Shown here in pieces: positions 25,767-34,998 of a stretch of 64,000 nucleotides of DNA. The stretch's first letter is position 1, and each line of letters starts with the position of its first letter. The stretch spans positions 434,001 through 498,000 of the forward strand of contig NZ_CP102630.1 of assembly GCF_024721605.1 (NCBI RefSeq). Direction: 5' to 3'. The translations under genes were made by a program, and so were the position numbers. The notes under the pieces were generated by a model, which searched no databases, was not told the origin of the DNA, and saw only the letters and a list, made by a program, of their open reading frames with translations. This DNA comes from Sphingomicrobium flavum (GTDB lineage: Bacteria; Pseudomonadota; Alphaproteobacteria; Sphingomonadales; Sphingomonadaceae).

Positions 25767-26549
25767 ATGGTCATTAATTTCCTCCTGGCAGCCGCTGCCG
25801 AAGAAAATCCCTACGGCATCGAGGCCGCGCTTCGCGAAGGCGGTATCATCGCCTATGCGACGTTCGGTATCCTCGTCGGCATGTCGATCTTCACCTTCTA
25901 CATCCTGTTCACCAAGCTGCTCCAGCAGCAGAAGATCATGAGCCAGGCCAACAAGGTCCGCGCCAACTTCTGGAACTCGGCCAACCTCAAGGAAGCCGCT
26001 GCGAAGCTGGAAAAGAAGAGCGCCTATCGCGCGATCGTCGAAGACGCCGTCGTGGCGATGGACCAGCATGGCAAGCTGACCGATCCGGTCGAACAGCATG
26101 ACTGGCTGCACGGTTCGCTCGAGCGTTCGAAGAACTCGATCGGCAACCGCCTGGGTGAAGGCCTTGCCTTCCTCGCGACGACCGGTGCGACCGCGCCGTT
26201 CATCGGCCTGTTCGGTACCGTTGTCGGCATCTATCGCGCCCTCATCAAGATCGGTGCATCGGGCCAGGCCTCGATCGACGCCGTCGCCGGCCCGGTCGGT
26301 GAAGCCCTGATCATGACCGCACTCGGTCTGGTCGTCGCGGTTCCCGCGGTTATGGCCTTCAACTGGCTGCAGCGCCGCAACAAGGCGATCATGGAAGATC
26401 TTTCGGCCTTCACGACCGACATCCATGGTTACCTGATGAGCGACGGCAAGGTGAAGCCCGTCATGGCTGCCCCGGGCGCCACGGCGACGGCAAAACCGGC
26501 CGCAACCACCACTGGTGGCGTGCCGCCCAAGCCGACCGTCAAGAGCTAA
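25767..26549 (+). CDS. exbB: ExbB/TolQ-type proton channel protein
   Basis: The 260-residue protein is of the MotA/TolQ/ExbB family. Membrane helices lie at about residues 29–50 and in the pore-lining regions 'LAFLATTGATAPFIGLFGTV' and 'GEALIMTALGLVVAVPAVMA'. It has the conserved 'GTVVGIYRALIKI' segment. It is the stator of the TonB system. The C-terminal tail is a low-complexity alanine/threonine extension after the membrane core. GGAAGC precedes the ATG. Confidence 0.93.
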   Translation: MVINFLLAAAAEENPYGIEAALREGGIIAYATFGILVGMSIFTFYILFTKLLQQQKIMSQANKVRANFWNSANLKEAAAKLEKKSAYRAIVEDAVVAMDQHGKLTDPVEQHDWLHGSLERSKNSIGNRLGEGLAFLATTGATAPFIGLFGTVVGIYRALIKIGASGQASIDAVAGPVGEALIMTALGLVVAVPAVMAFNWLQRRNKAIMEDLSAFTTDIHGYLMSDGKVKPVMAAPGATATAKPAATTTGGVPPKPTVKS

Positions 26550-26564
26550 GGTCAGACGAGAATC

Positions 26565-26591
26565 GGGCCGGCTCGGCAATCGCGCCGGCCC
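26565..26591 (+). other. Intercistronic hairpin between exbB and exbD
   Basis: Perfect 8-bp arms GGGCCGGC (26565–26572) and GCCGGCCC (26584–26591) form a strong stem-loop with no T-run after it. It lies in the 83-base gap between exbB and exbD and may protect the upstream mRNA or set the ExbB-to-ExbD ratio. Confidence 0.6.
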
Positions 26592-26632
26592 CATTCACCC
26601 CAAACTGATCCAAGCGAAGGAAAGACTGCCTT

Positions 26633-27127
26633 ATGGCTATTAGTAGTGCAGCACTGGACGGCGATGAAGAGACTCCGATGTCCGACATCAACACGACGCC
26701 CCTCGTGGACGTCATGCTGGTGCTTCTCATCATCTTCCTGATCGCGGTCCCCGTCGTGCTTGAAACGGTTCCGGTCAAACTTCCTGGCGTCGCCTTCGAG
26801 GCGACCGTCACCAAGCCCGAAAATGTGAACCTTTCGGTCAAGGGCGACGATGCCGGCAATTGTGAAGTCTATTGGAACACCACCAAGATGGAATCGGCCG
26901 ACGATCTGCTCGACCGTGCCGTCGAAAAGCTGACCGATGAGATCGAAAAGCTGGGCGGTGTCGACAATCTGACCCCCGAGAACATGCCTGAAGCGCATAT
27001 TCGCGGCGACATCAACACGCCCTATAAGTGCATCGGCGCGACCATTTTCACCATGCAGCGTGCCGGTTTTGCCCGCGTCGGCTTCATTTCCGAGCCGCCC
27101 CCGGGCACCGCGGTCACCCGCCTCTAA
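26633..27127 (+). CDS. exbD: ExbD/TolR family protein, copy 1
   Basis: The 164-residue protein has the family opening 'DINTTPLVDVMLVLLIIFLI', with the membrane-helix aspartate for proton transport, then a periplasmic domain. It has a distinctive insertion with cysteines around 'GNCEVYWNTTKM' and 'INTPYKCIGATIF'. It is the first of three ExbD-type genes in this area and probably pairs with ExbB and TonB. AAGGAAAG precedes the ATG. Confidence 0.92.
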   Translation: MAISSAALDGDEETPMSDINTTPLVDVMLVLLIIFLIAVPVVLETVPVKLPGVAFEATVTKPENVNLSVKGDDAGNCEVYWNTTKMESADDLLDRAVEKLTDEIEKLGGVDNLTPENMPEAHIRGDINTPYKCIGATIFTMQRAGFARVGFISEPPPGTAVTRL

Positions 27128-27145
27128 TCGAAAGGAATTCGTTCC

Positions 27146-27574
27146 ATGGCTATTTCAGCAGGTGGTGGTGATGGCGAACCGATGATGGACATGAACACGA
27201 CGCCGCTTATCGACGTCATGCTCGTGCTTCTCATCATGTTCATTATTACCATTCCGGTGCAGACCCACGCGGTAAAGCTCGATCTTCCCCAGGATGATGG
27301 CAGCAACAACCCGCCGCCGGTCGATCCGGTGAAGAACAAGATCGTCGTGACCTCAGGTGACGTGATTCTGTGGAACGGCACGCCCGTCAGCCAGCTCGAA
27401 CTGCGTCAGTATCTTGACGTGTCGCAGCAGATGGTGCCGATCCCCGAACTTCACCTCCAGCCCGAACCCAACGCCCGTTACGAGGTGGTGGACGAGGTGC
27501 TGGCCATCACCAAGCGCGCAAGCGTGGAAAAGATGGGGTTCGTCGGTAACGAAGCCTACTACCAGGAATTCTAA
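27146..27574 (+). CDS. exbD: ExbD/TolR family protein, copy 2
   Basis: The 142-residue protein opens 'MMDMNTTPLIDVMLVLLIMF' and lacks the insertion of copy 1. The periplasmic part ends 'ASVEKMGFVGNEAYYQEF', very similar to copy 3. It begins 19 bases after copy 1 and is followed by a terminator, so it likely closes the tonB–exbB–exbD–exbD transcript. Confidence 0.92.
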   Translation: MAISAGGGDGEPMMDMNTTPLIDVMLVLLIMFIITIPVQTHAVKLDLPQDDGSNNPPPVDPVKNKIVVTSGDVILWNGTPVSQLELRQYLDVSQQMVPIPELHLQPEPNARYEVVDEVLAITKRASVEKMGFVGNEAYYQEF

Positions 27575-27922
27575 TCGGTAGCGGGCCTGACCCGCACCCA
27601 TTGGAAAGAAGAGGGCGGTCCTTTCGGGGGCCGCCCTTTTTCGTTTCCGATGAGGGCGCGATGACGCGCTCTTGCGCATCGCGTGAGGCATGATATAACA
27701 TCACTAAATCGTCGCTTCTTCCGGCGTCGGGCCAAGTGGTCAGGCGTAGCGATCCGATCCAGGCGGTTGGGGCCCAAATGGTCCTCATCGCCTGACCGAG
27801 ACGAGGGCCCGGCGGCCCTTGGGGCGGCGCCACTCGAAAGCGCGCAGGCTTTCAATGTGGGGCCGTGGAACTGACCCCCTCGCCAATGGCGCGGGGCCGA
27901 GATGAGGGAAGGATGCGATGCC
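27575..27922. other. Gene-free stretch after the exb operon
   Basis: The stretch holds a terminator (27612–27642) and, further on, a 9-base inverted repeat (GGTCAGGCG at about 27733 and CGCCTGACC at about 27790). No gene is seen. It may contain a promoter for the third exbD gene. Confidence 0.55.
27612..27642 (+). terminator. Rho-independent terminator after exbD copy 2
   Basis: Stem AGGGCGG/CCGCCCT (27612–27618 with 27631–27637), extended by a further pairing in the loop, is followed by TTTTT. It is 38 bases after the second exbD stop. Confidence 0.85.
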
Positions 27923-28354
27923 ATGCCAAAAGCGAGATTTGCGAGCCCTGTGCGCAGCGAAGCGGTAATGGGCGAGATGAACACCACGCCGCTCATCGAC
28001 GTGATGCTGGTCCTGCTGATCATGTTCATCATCACCGTGCCGGTGCAGACCCATTCGGTCGACCTCGACCTGCCGAATGGTCCGCCGCCCAATGTGCCGC
28101 AGGACAATGTGCGCAACATGGTGACGATCGCGCCCGACGATCAGTATCGCTGGAACGGCTATCGGGTATCGGACGAGGACATGCGCGCGCTGCTTGTGGC
28201 TGCCGCGACCAATCCCGCGCGGCCCGAACTGCATCTCCGCCCCGATGAATTTGCCCGTTACGAGCGCGTCGACCAGCTGCTGGCCGAGGCGAAGCGGGCG
28301 GGTACGACCAAGCTTGGTTTCGTGGGTAACGAGCAGCACCAGACGGCTTTTTGA
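27923..28354 (+). CDS. ExbD/TolR family protein, copy 3
   Basis: The 143-residue protein has 'MNTTPLIDVMLVLLIMFIIT' preceded by 21 residues. It ends 'TTKLGFVGNEQHQTAF', so it is a clear paralog of copy 2. It lies beyond the terminator of the exb operon with its own GGAAGG ribosome site. It may replace copy 2 under other conditions or serve a different ExbB. A start at ATG 27968 is possible, but the site supports 27923. Confidence 0.9.
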   Translation: MPKARFASPVRSEAVMGEMNTTPLIDVMLVLLIMFIITVPVQTHSVDLDLPNGPPPNVPQDNVRNMVTIAPDDQYRWNGYRVSDEDMRALLVAAATNPARPELHLRPDEFARYERVDQLLAEAKRAGTTKLGFVGNEQHQTAF

Positions 28355-28355
28355 C

Positions 28356-28811
28356 ATGGATTGCCTAGGCGCGATGGCGTGCGAGGCCGACGACGGGCGT
28401 CATGCGCCAGCCGGGGGCACCGCGAACATGGCGGCGCTCGCCTTGCTGGTGCTCTATCTGTTGACCCTGGCCCAAATGCGCCACGATGTCTGCCCCGATG
28501 GCCGCTGGAACAGCAATCCCGCCACCTTGTTCTGCGCCAGTCTGGGCGATCATCACCGCGACCGCCAGCTGGTAGCATCGATCGACCAGCTGGCGCGCAA
28601 GAATGACTGGCACGCCACCCGTGAACTGCTGCCGGATATCGATACTTTGGCGGAGCACCGCGCGCTGATCGATGCCGCGATGCGCAGCGGCAATAGCAAC
28701 CGGGTGCGCCATTATCTTGAGCTGGGCGAGCAGGAGAGATGGCCGCGCGATGACGGAATGGCGCGCCCCGAGGCACGGAAGACCTCGCCGCCTCCACCGC
28801 TGCCGCTTTAG
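28356..28811 (+). CDS. Hypothetical protein with one membrane helix
   Basis: The 151-residue protein starts one base after the stop of the third exbD gene and is probably co-transcribed. It has an N-terminal membrane helix (about 24–42), then a helical region with 'DRQLVASIDQLARKNDWHA' and 'LIDAAMRSGNSNRVRHYLEL', and a proline-rich end. The role is unknown, but its position suggests a link with the ExbD paralog. Confidence 0.7.
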   Translation: MDCLGAMACEADDGRHAPAGGTANMAALALLVLYLLTLAQMRHDVCPDGRWNSNPATLFCASLGDHHRDRQLVASIDQLARKNDWHATRELLPDIDTLAEHRALIDAAMRSGNSNRVRHYLELGEQERWPRDDGMARPEARKTSPPPPLPL

Positions 28812-28820
28812 CCTGGATCG

Positions 28821-30542
28821 CTAGCCGAACGTGAAGGCGTAGGCTTCCACGCCCGAATCGATGAAGCGGATGGTGAAGGTGCGCTGCCGTGCGCCTTCTT
28901 CGTGCCGCACCAATTGGTAGAGGCGGTGATCGGTCACGGTGCCATAGCCGTCTTCATCCACATCTAGCCCTGCATCGGCGCCGGGAGCCTCGCCATCGAG
29001 GAGGATCTGGAAGCGGCGTGGCTTGCCGTCATCGCTGCCGAGCACGAGGTGGAGATCGCGCGACTGGAAGGTGAAGCCGATGCGGGCATCGCGGCCGATG
29101 GCGCGGGCGCGTTCACGCAGCACCTGCCAGCGCCCGTCGAAACCCCAGCTGTTGAGCGCGGCAAGATCGGGCAGCACATAGTCCGCGACCTCGCCCTGCG
29201 CGATGTCGGCATTGCCGACGCGCTCCATGCGTTTCCAGCCGAGATAGGTTTCGGGCGACTTGCGCCCGGCGCGGTCGGCCTGTTGCTGGACCGCGCTGGC
29301 CCGGGCCTGGCTGCGCGTATCGTCGAGGTTGGTCGCGCCGGCTTCCATCAGCAATTGGCGGATGGCTTCTTCGGTGACGTCATATTTGCCCTCGCCGAAA
29401 TGGTGGTAGCGCAGGCGTCCCTCGGCATCGGCGAGATAATGGGCGGGCCAGTAGCGATTGTCGAAGGCCTTCCAGATGGTCCAGTCATTGTCGATCGCGA
29501 CCGGGTAGGTGAGGCCAAGATCGTCCATGGCCGCGCGCACATTGTCGAGCCGTCGTTCGAAGGCGAATTCGGGGGTGTGCACGCCGATGATGACGAGCCC
29601 GTCATCGGCATAGCGTTCATGCCAGGCCTGCACATAGGGCGCAGCGCGGATGCAATTGATGCAGCTATAGGTCCAGAAATCGACGAGGACGACTTTGCCC
29701 TTGAGTTCATCGCGGCTGAGGGGCTCGCTGTTCAGCCAGTGGATCGCGCCATCGAGCGAAGGCAGCGGGCCTTCGTCGGGCAGCGGCGCATCCGCGCCGA
29801 CCATGGTAGTCAGTTCGCGATCCTCGAGGCCGAGGGTGCGCGACAGTCCCTGTTCGATGGCAAAGGTGGTCTGCGAAGATAGGCGGGTCAGCAGCTTGGT
29901 ATCGAGCCCGGCGGCGATGAAGATTACCGCGCCAAGGATCATGACGCCAAGACCCTTGCGCAGCTTCTCGCCCGTGCCGATCGAGGCCTTCATGCGCGCA
30001 TAAAGCTTGCCGCCGACGAGCAGCGCGCCCGCCAAGCTGGTGGCGGCGCCGAGCGCGTAAGCGAGCAGGAGGAGCGCGGTCTGCGCGCTGGCACCCGATA
30101 GCGCCGCGCCGGTGAGGATGAGCCCGAGGATGGGACCTGCGCAGGGGGCCCAGAGCAATCCGGTGGCAATCCCGAGAAGGATCGAGCTGCCCAGCCCGCT
30201 GCCACCCTTGTCGGCGCGGTTGGAGAGCCGTTCGCCCCAGCCGACGAGCGGACGCATGACGCGTTCGGACAGGCTGGGGAAGAGCAATAGCAGCGCGAAG
30301 CCGGCCATCAGCGCGAGCGCGAAGAGGCGGCCGAGGCTGTTGGCCTGCACCGCCCATTCCCCGCCGACCGCGGCCAGGCTGGCAATGGCGGTGAAGGCCA
30401 GCGCCATTCCGCCCAGCATGGGCAGGCCGTTGGAGATGAAGGGGCGATCCGAGCGGGCGAGGACGAAGGGCAGCACCGGCAGGATGCAGGGCGAAAGGAT
30501 CGTCAGGATGCCGCCCAGATAGGCGAGGAGGTAGAGGATCAT
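28821..30542 (-). CDS. DipZ-like CcdA–thioredoxin fusion
   Basis: The 573-residue protein joins a CcdA/DsbD-type membrane domain (about 1–210; cysteines in 'SPCILPVLPF' and 'APCAGP') to a thioredoxin-like periplasmic domain with the CxxC motif 'YSCINCIRA' (about residue 293), and ends in a beta-rich domain. DipZ-type proteins pass electrons from the cytoplasm to periplasmic thiols. Its ATG is directly before the MsrB stop, so the pair are in one unit. Electron supply to MsrB is a reasonable inference. Confidence 0.9.
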   Translation of the reverse strand: MILYLLAYLGGILTILSPCILPVLPFVLARSDRPFISNGLPMLGGMALAFTAIASLAAVGGEWAVQANSLGRLFALALMAGFALLLLFPSLSERVMRPLVGWGERLSNRADKGGSGLGSSILLGIATGLLWAPCAGPILGLILTGAALSGASAQTALLLLAYALGAATSLAGALLVGGKLYARMKASIGTGEKLRKGLGVMILGAVIFIAAGLDTKLLTRLSSQTTFAIEQGLSRTLGLEDRELTTMVGADAPLPDEGPLPSLDGAIHWLNSEPLSRDELKGKVVLVDFWTYSCINCIRAAPYVQAWHERYADDGLVIIGVHTPEFAFERRLDNVRAAMDDLGLTYPVAIDNDWTIWKAFDNRYWPAHYLADAEGRLRYHHFGEGKYDVTEEAIRQLLMEAGATNLDDTRSQARASAVQQQADRAGRKSPETYLGWKRMERVGNADIAQGEVADYVLPDLAALNSWGFDGRWQVLRERARAIGRDARIGFTFQSRDLHLVLGSDDGKPRRFQILLDGEAPGADAGLDVDEDGYGTVTDHRLYQLVRHEEGARQRTFTIRFIDSGVEAYAFTFG

Positions 30543-31025
30543 CTAGGCGGGCTTGAAGCGGAGGCTGAGGCCGTTGATGCAATGGCGCTTGCCGGTCGGC
30601 TTGGGGCCATCGCTAAATCGGTGGCCAAGATGGCCGCCGCAGCGCGCGCAATGCTCCTCGATCCGCACCATGAAGAGGCTGGTATCCTTGGCATAGCCGA
30701 CCCGCCCGTCCATCGCATCCCAGAAGCTGGGCCAGCCGGTGCGGCTGTCATATTTGGTAAGGCTGGAGAAAAGCGGCGCATCGCAGCCCGCGCAATGGAA
30801 AGTGCCGGCACGCTTTTCATCGTTGAGGGGCGAGGAATAAGCGCGCTCGGTGCCCGCTTCGCGCAGGATGTGAAAGCGTTTGGCGCCCAGTTTCGTCTTC
30901 CATTGCGCCTTGGTCATCCGCACGGCGAACTTTCCCTTGGCGTGAGGATTGCCGAGCGCGGGCGAAGCCAAGGTGGCGGCCAGCGCGGCGATGGCGGTTC
31001 CGAGGAATTGGCGGCGGCGTTGCAT
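30543..31025 (-). CDS. msrB: Peptide-methionine (R)-S-oxide reductase, exported
   Basis: The 160-residue MsrB reduces methionine-R-sulfoxide in proteins. It has a twin-arginine-type signal ('RRRQFLGTAIAALAATLASP'), zinc cysteines in 'CAGC' and 'CARC', and a catalytic Cys in 'RHCINGLSLRF'. It is therefore periplasmic. It directly precedes the DipZ-like gene, which can supply electrons. MsrB with a Tat signal and a dedicated reductant is a sensible repair module. Confidence 0.9.
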   Translation of the reverse strand: MQRRRQFLGTAIAALAATLASPALGNPHAKGKFAVRMTKAQWKTKLGAKRFHILREAGTERAYSSPLNDEKRAGTFHCAGCDAPLFSSLTKYDSRTGWPSFWDAMDGRVGYAKDTSLFMVRIEEHCARCGGHLGHRFSDGPKPTGKRHCINGLSLRFKPA

Positions 31026-31140
31026 GACATGTCCTTTGCATGGGGGCGATGACGGGGTGCTGAATGGCCGTCGCCCTTGTATACGACGCCAAAAGGCGGA
31101 AGGTTACAAGCTGGACCTTGGGTCATTGCGGGGGTGCGCC

Positions 31141-31806
31141 ATGGATTTCTACAAGCTGATCAAGTCGCTGGACGAGCTGGTGTTCGAGGTGCTGAGCTGG
31201 CTTCTCTACTACCCGCTGACCCTGTGGCGGATGGCAAGCGCGCCCTTCGTCACCATGTCCGAGGTCGAACGCGAGCTGACCGAGGATGAGGAGCATAGCT
31301 TCGACGAGGTGCTAGGTCCGCCGCTCTTCCTGGCGATCACCTTGGGGCTTTTGCACCTGTGGGAACTGGTCGAGGGGCTGGAAGTGGCGGAAACCAGCGG
31401 CGGGCTGGGCGGCTTTTTGGCCGACGACAAGAATTTGCTCGCCTTTCGCATCATCCTGTTCGGCATCCTTCCGCTGATCGCGGCGATCCGCACGCTGCGC
31501 CATCGCGGCCAGCCGCTGCAGAAAGGCATCCTGCGCGCCCCCGTTTATGCGCAATGCTATGCGGCGGCGGTCTTCGCGATCCTGTTCAATGCGCCGCTTT
31601 TCATCGCACAGGAGCTGGACGGCGAAATGGCTGGCTGGACGGCATTGCTGGGCGTCACCTTTGCCATGCTGTGGCTGGGATGGGTGGAAACGCGCTGGTT
31701 CCACCGCTCGCTCGGCATCTCGCGGCTGCGGGCGCTGGGCTACACGATCCGCGTGCTGGGGGAATGGCTGATCGTCGCGCTGCTGCTGTCGATGCTGGTC
31801 AGTTAG
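31141..31806 (+). CDS. Hypothetical multi-pass membrane protein
   Basis: The 221-residue protein has four to five hydrophobic segments (about 60–75, 99–115, 135–152, 160–175 and 202–219), and starts 'MDFYKLIKSLDELVFEVLSW'. The segment 'LTLWRMASAPFVTMSEVERE' suggests a membrane-bound helical protein related to the Yip1/permease-like families, but I cannot name a family. It is convergent with the ABC transporter and overlaps its stop by four bases. Confidence 0.75.
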   Translation: MDFYKLIKSLDELVFEVLSWLLYYPLTLWRMASAPFVTMSEVERELTEDEEHSFDEVLGPPLFLAITLGLLHLWELVEGLEVAETSGGLGGFLADDKNLLAFRIILFGILPLIAAIRTLRHRGQPLQKGILRAPVYAQCYAAAVFAILFNAPLFIAQELDGEMAGWTALLGVTFAMLWLGWVETRWFHRSLGISRLRALGYTIRVLGEWLIVALLLSMLVS

Positions 31807-33569
31807 GCCGCGACTTCATCGAATTGCAGGCTGGCGAGGCGTCCGTACAGGCCGCCGGCAGCGCTGAGGTCGGCATGGGTGCCTTCCTCGACGATACGGC
31901 CACCGTCCATGACGATGATGCGGTCGGCCTTGCGCACGGTGGCGAGGCGGTGTGCGATGACGATGCTGGTGCGCTGGCCCATCAGATTGTCGAGCGCGGC
32001 CTGAACCTGCGCCTCGCTTTCGGCATCGAGCGCGGAGGTGGCTTCATCGAGCAGCAGCAAGGGCGCATCGTTGCGCAAGAGGGCGCGGGCGATGGCAAGG
32101 CGCTGGCGCTGGCCGCCTGAAAGGCGCGCCCCTCCTTCGCCAAGGAAGGTGTCGAGGCCTTCGGGCAGCGCGCGCAGGAAGTCGTCGGCATTGGCTGCGC
32201 GCGCTGCCTCCCAGATATCCTCTTCCGAGGCGTCCCAGCGGCCGTAGCGCAGATTGTCGCGCGCGCTGGCGGCGAAGATCATCACTTCCTGCGGGACCAT
32301 CGCGATATGGCGCCGCAGATCGTCGGGGTCAGCCTGCTTGAGGTCGACGCCATCCAGCAGGACGCGGCCCTCGGCGGGATCGTAGAAACGCTGCGCGAGC
32401 TGGAAGAGCGTGGTCTTGCCCGCCCCCGAGGGGCCTACGACGGCGACCAATTCATTGGGCTTGAGGGCGAGATTGAAATCCTTGAGCGCCTTTTCGCCCG
32501 GGCGGGTGGGGTAGGAAAAGGTGACATTTTCGAACGCCAGGCGGCCTTCGCCGGGGCGGGGCAGCGGGACCGGGTTGGCCGGGGCCTCGATCTCGGGCTG
32601 TTCGGCCATCAGCTGGGCGAGCCGTTCGGCAGCCCCCGCAGCGCGCAGCAGGTCGCCATAGGTTTCGCTGAGCGCGCCGAATGCGCCCGCGACCAGCGTG
32701 CCATAAAGCACGAAGGCGACGAGATCGCCGGGCGACATGGTGCCGCTATTCACATCATGTGCGCCCGACCAGATCACCCCGGTGACAGCGATAAACATCA
32801 TGGCGATGGCGAAAGCGGTCATGATCGCGCGCAGGCGGATGCGGCGCTTGGCGACCGAGAAGACGGTTTCGGTGGCGTCGGTGAAACGGCCCGCCTCGCG
32901 GTCCTGCTGGCCGAAGGAAAGGACGATCTTCATCGCGCCCAGCACCTCGCCCGTAATGGTGCCTACATCGGCGATGCGATCCTGGCTCGAGACCGAGACG
33001 GCGCGGATGCGGCGGCCCAGGAGGGTCATCGGGATGATGATGAAGGGGATGCCGATAAGGATGAAGATGGCGAGATGCGGCGCCAGCACGAACAGCAGGA
33101 CCGTGCAGACCGCCGCCAGCACCAGGTTGCGCAGCGCGACCGAGATTGACGTGCCGACCACCTGCTGGATGACGGTGGTGTCGACGGTGATGCGGCTGGT
33201 GATTTCGGCCGGGCGGTTTTCCTCGAAATAGCCGGGCGACAGGCGAAGGAGATTGCGATGCACGTCCTTGCGGATATCGGCGACCACGCGTTCGCCCAGC
33301 CAGCTGACGAAATAGAAACGCAGCGCCGTGGCAATGGCCAGCACCACCACCAGGAGCATCAGATATTGGAACCAGCGATCGATATCGCCGCTGGAGGAAA
33401 AGCCGCGATCGACGATCAGCTTGAAGGCGTAGGGCACCCCTGCCGTGGCACTGGCGGCTATGGCGAGCGCGATGGTCGCCATGGCAAGGTGGCCGGGATA
33501 GGCAAGGATGCGCTGCCACACCATCTTGAGGTTAGAGAGGTTGCGGGATTTGGGTGTGTCGCTGTTCAT
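31803..33569 (-). CDS. ABC exporter (half-transporter, MsbA-related)
   Basis: The 588-residue protein is a fused membrane/ATPase exporter. The membrane domain (about 20–320) precedes an ATPase domain with Walker A 'GPSGAGKTT', signature 'LSGGQRQRLA' and Walker B 'LLLLDEATSALD', plus H-loop 'AHRLAT'. It resembles the MsbA-related family (lipid or drug export as homodimer). The substrate is unknown. Its convergent neighbour is a membrane protein. Confidence 0.92.
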   Translation of the reverse strand: MNSDTPKSRNLSNLKMVWQRILAYPGHLAMATIALAIAASATAGVPYAFKLIVDRGFSSSGDIDRWFQYLMLLVVVLAIATALRFYFVSWLGERVVADIRKDVHRNLLRLSPGYFEENRPAEITSRITVDTTVIQQVVGTSISVALRNLVLAAVCTVLLFVLAPHLAIFILIGIPFIIIPMTLLGRRIRAVSVSSQDRIADVGTITGEVLGAMKIVLSFGQQDREAGRFTDATETVFSVAKRRIRLRAIMTAFAIAMMFIAVTGVIWSGAHDVNSGTMSPGDLVAFVLYGTLVAGAFGALSETYGDLLRAAGAAERLAQLMAEQPEIEAPANPVPLPRPGEGRLAFENVTFSYPTRPGEKALKDFNLALKPNELVAVVGPSGAGKTTLFQLAQRFYDPAEGRVLLDGVDLKQADPDDLRRHIAMVPQEVMIFAASARDNLRYGRWDASEEDIWEAARAANADDFLRALPEGLDTFLGEGGARLSGGQRQRLAIARALLRNDAPLLLLDEATSALDAESEAQVQAALDNLMGQRTSIVIAHRLATVRKADRIIVMDGGRIVEEGTHADLSAAGGLYGRLASLQFDEVAA

Positions 33570-33709
33570 TGCGCTAAGCGCCTAGCAGTGTGTCGGCTTT
33601 GCCTCAATTGCTGCGTTGCATCTGCTGCAATGCGACATAGGGGTTGCGGGGGGAGCGAATGCGGCCCAAGCTCGTTTTCGATCCCAACCAGATTCTTCCG
33701 GAGATATGC

Positions 33710-34942
33710 ATGCTTTACGACGCCTATGAGGTGCAGAAATCTTTGCTTGCAGGCGCAAGCCGGATGGCGGGCCTCGGCGCGGGGTGGATGGCAAATCCGG
33801 CCAATCCCTTTTCTTACTCTTCCATGGGGCCTGTCGTTGCGGCGGGCCTTGATGTTTTTGCCCATGCCTCGGCGCCAAGGGGTAAGCCCGAATTCGGGAT
33901 CCATGAAACGGTGGTAGACGGCAAGTCGGTCGCCGTCGACGAGGACATTCTCGTCAGAAAACCTTTTGGCAACCTCAAACATTTCCGTACGGCAAATATC
34001 GAAAGTGGCGAAAAACTGCTGATCGTCGCGCCGATGAGCGGGCATTATGCGACCCTGCTTCGCGGCACGGTGGAGCGGATGCTGCCCGGACACGATGTCT
34101 ACATCACCGATTGGGCCGACGCCAAATGCGTGCCCTTGAGCGATGGCAGCTTCGATCTGGATGACTATGTCGATTATCTGATCGAATTTTGCCAGGCGAT
34201 TTCCAAGCAGGCCGGCGGGGCGCGTCCGCACATGCTGGCGGTGTGCCAGCCATCGGTGCCGGCATTCGCTGCGGCGGCGCTGATGAATCTGCACAAGGAT
34301 CCGGCTACCCCCAAGACGCTGACGATGATGGGCGGGCCGATCGATACGCGCCAGGCGCCAACCGCGGTCAACACGCTGGCGACCGAACGGCCCCATGCCT
34401 GGTTCCAGCAGAATGTGATCGCGACCGTGCCCTATCTGTATCCGGGCGCGGGGCGGAAGGTCTATCCCGGCTTCATGCAGCTGGCGGGCTTCATGACCAT
34501 GAACCTTGGCAACCACATGATGAGCCATTGGGAAATGTTCAAACATCTGGTGGTCGGTGATGAGGAAAGCGCCGACAAGACCCGCGAATTCTATGACGAG
34601 TATCGCTCGGTCTGCGACATGGATGCGGCCTTCTACCTGCAGACGATCGACGTGGTCTTCCAGCGCCACCTGCTGCCCAAGGGTGAATATGAGCATAAGG
34701 GCGAAATCGTCGACCCGCATGCCATCACCGATACCGCCCTGCTGGCCATCGAAGGCGAGATGGACGATATTTCAGGGCTGGGGCAGACCAAGGCCGCGCT
34801 TGACCTGGCGACCAACCTCAAGGCGTCCAAGAAGAAATATTATATGGCCGAGGGCGCGGGCCATTACGGCATCTTCAACGGCGGCAAATGGCGCGAGAAA
34901 ATCGCCCCGGTGGTCGAGGACTTCATCGCCGCCAACAGTTGA
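33710..34942 (+). CDS. phaZ: Polyhydroxyalkanoate depolymerase (intracellular)
   Basis: The 410-residue protein is of the intracellular PhaZ type. The probable catalytic Cys lies in 'AVCQPSVPAF', as in Ralstonia PhaZ1, with candidate partners Asp in 'EGEMDDISG' and His in 'EGAGHYGIF'. It degrades stored PHB/PHA. The ATG at 33710 follows CGGAG. No phaC, phaP or phaR is in the window. Confidence 0.9.
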   Translation: MLYDAYEVQKSLLAGASRMAGLGAGWMANPANPFSYSSMGPVVAAGLDVFAHASAPRGKPEFGIHETVVDGKSVAVDEDILVRKPFGNLKHFRTANIESGEKLLIVAPMSGHYATLLRGTVERMLPGHDVYITDWADAKCVPLSDGSFDLDDYVDYLIEFCQAISKQAGGARPHMLAVCQPSVPAFAAAALMNLHKDPATPKTLTMMGGPIDTRQAPTAVNTLATERPHAWFQQNVIATVPYLYPGAGRKVYPGFMQLAGFMTMNLGNHMMSHWEMFKHLVVGDEESADKTREFYDEYRSVCDMDAAFYLQTIDVVFQRHLLPKGEYEHKGEIVDPHAITDTALLAIEGEMDDISGLGQTKAALDLATNLKASKKKYYMAEGAGHYGIFNGGKWREKIAPVVEDFIAANS

Positions 34943-34998
34943 ACTTTTACCACTATCAAGGCAGGCTCCCCGCGCCGAATGGGATCGGGAGGTGCGTG

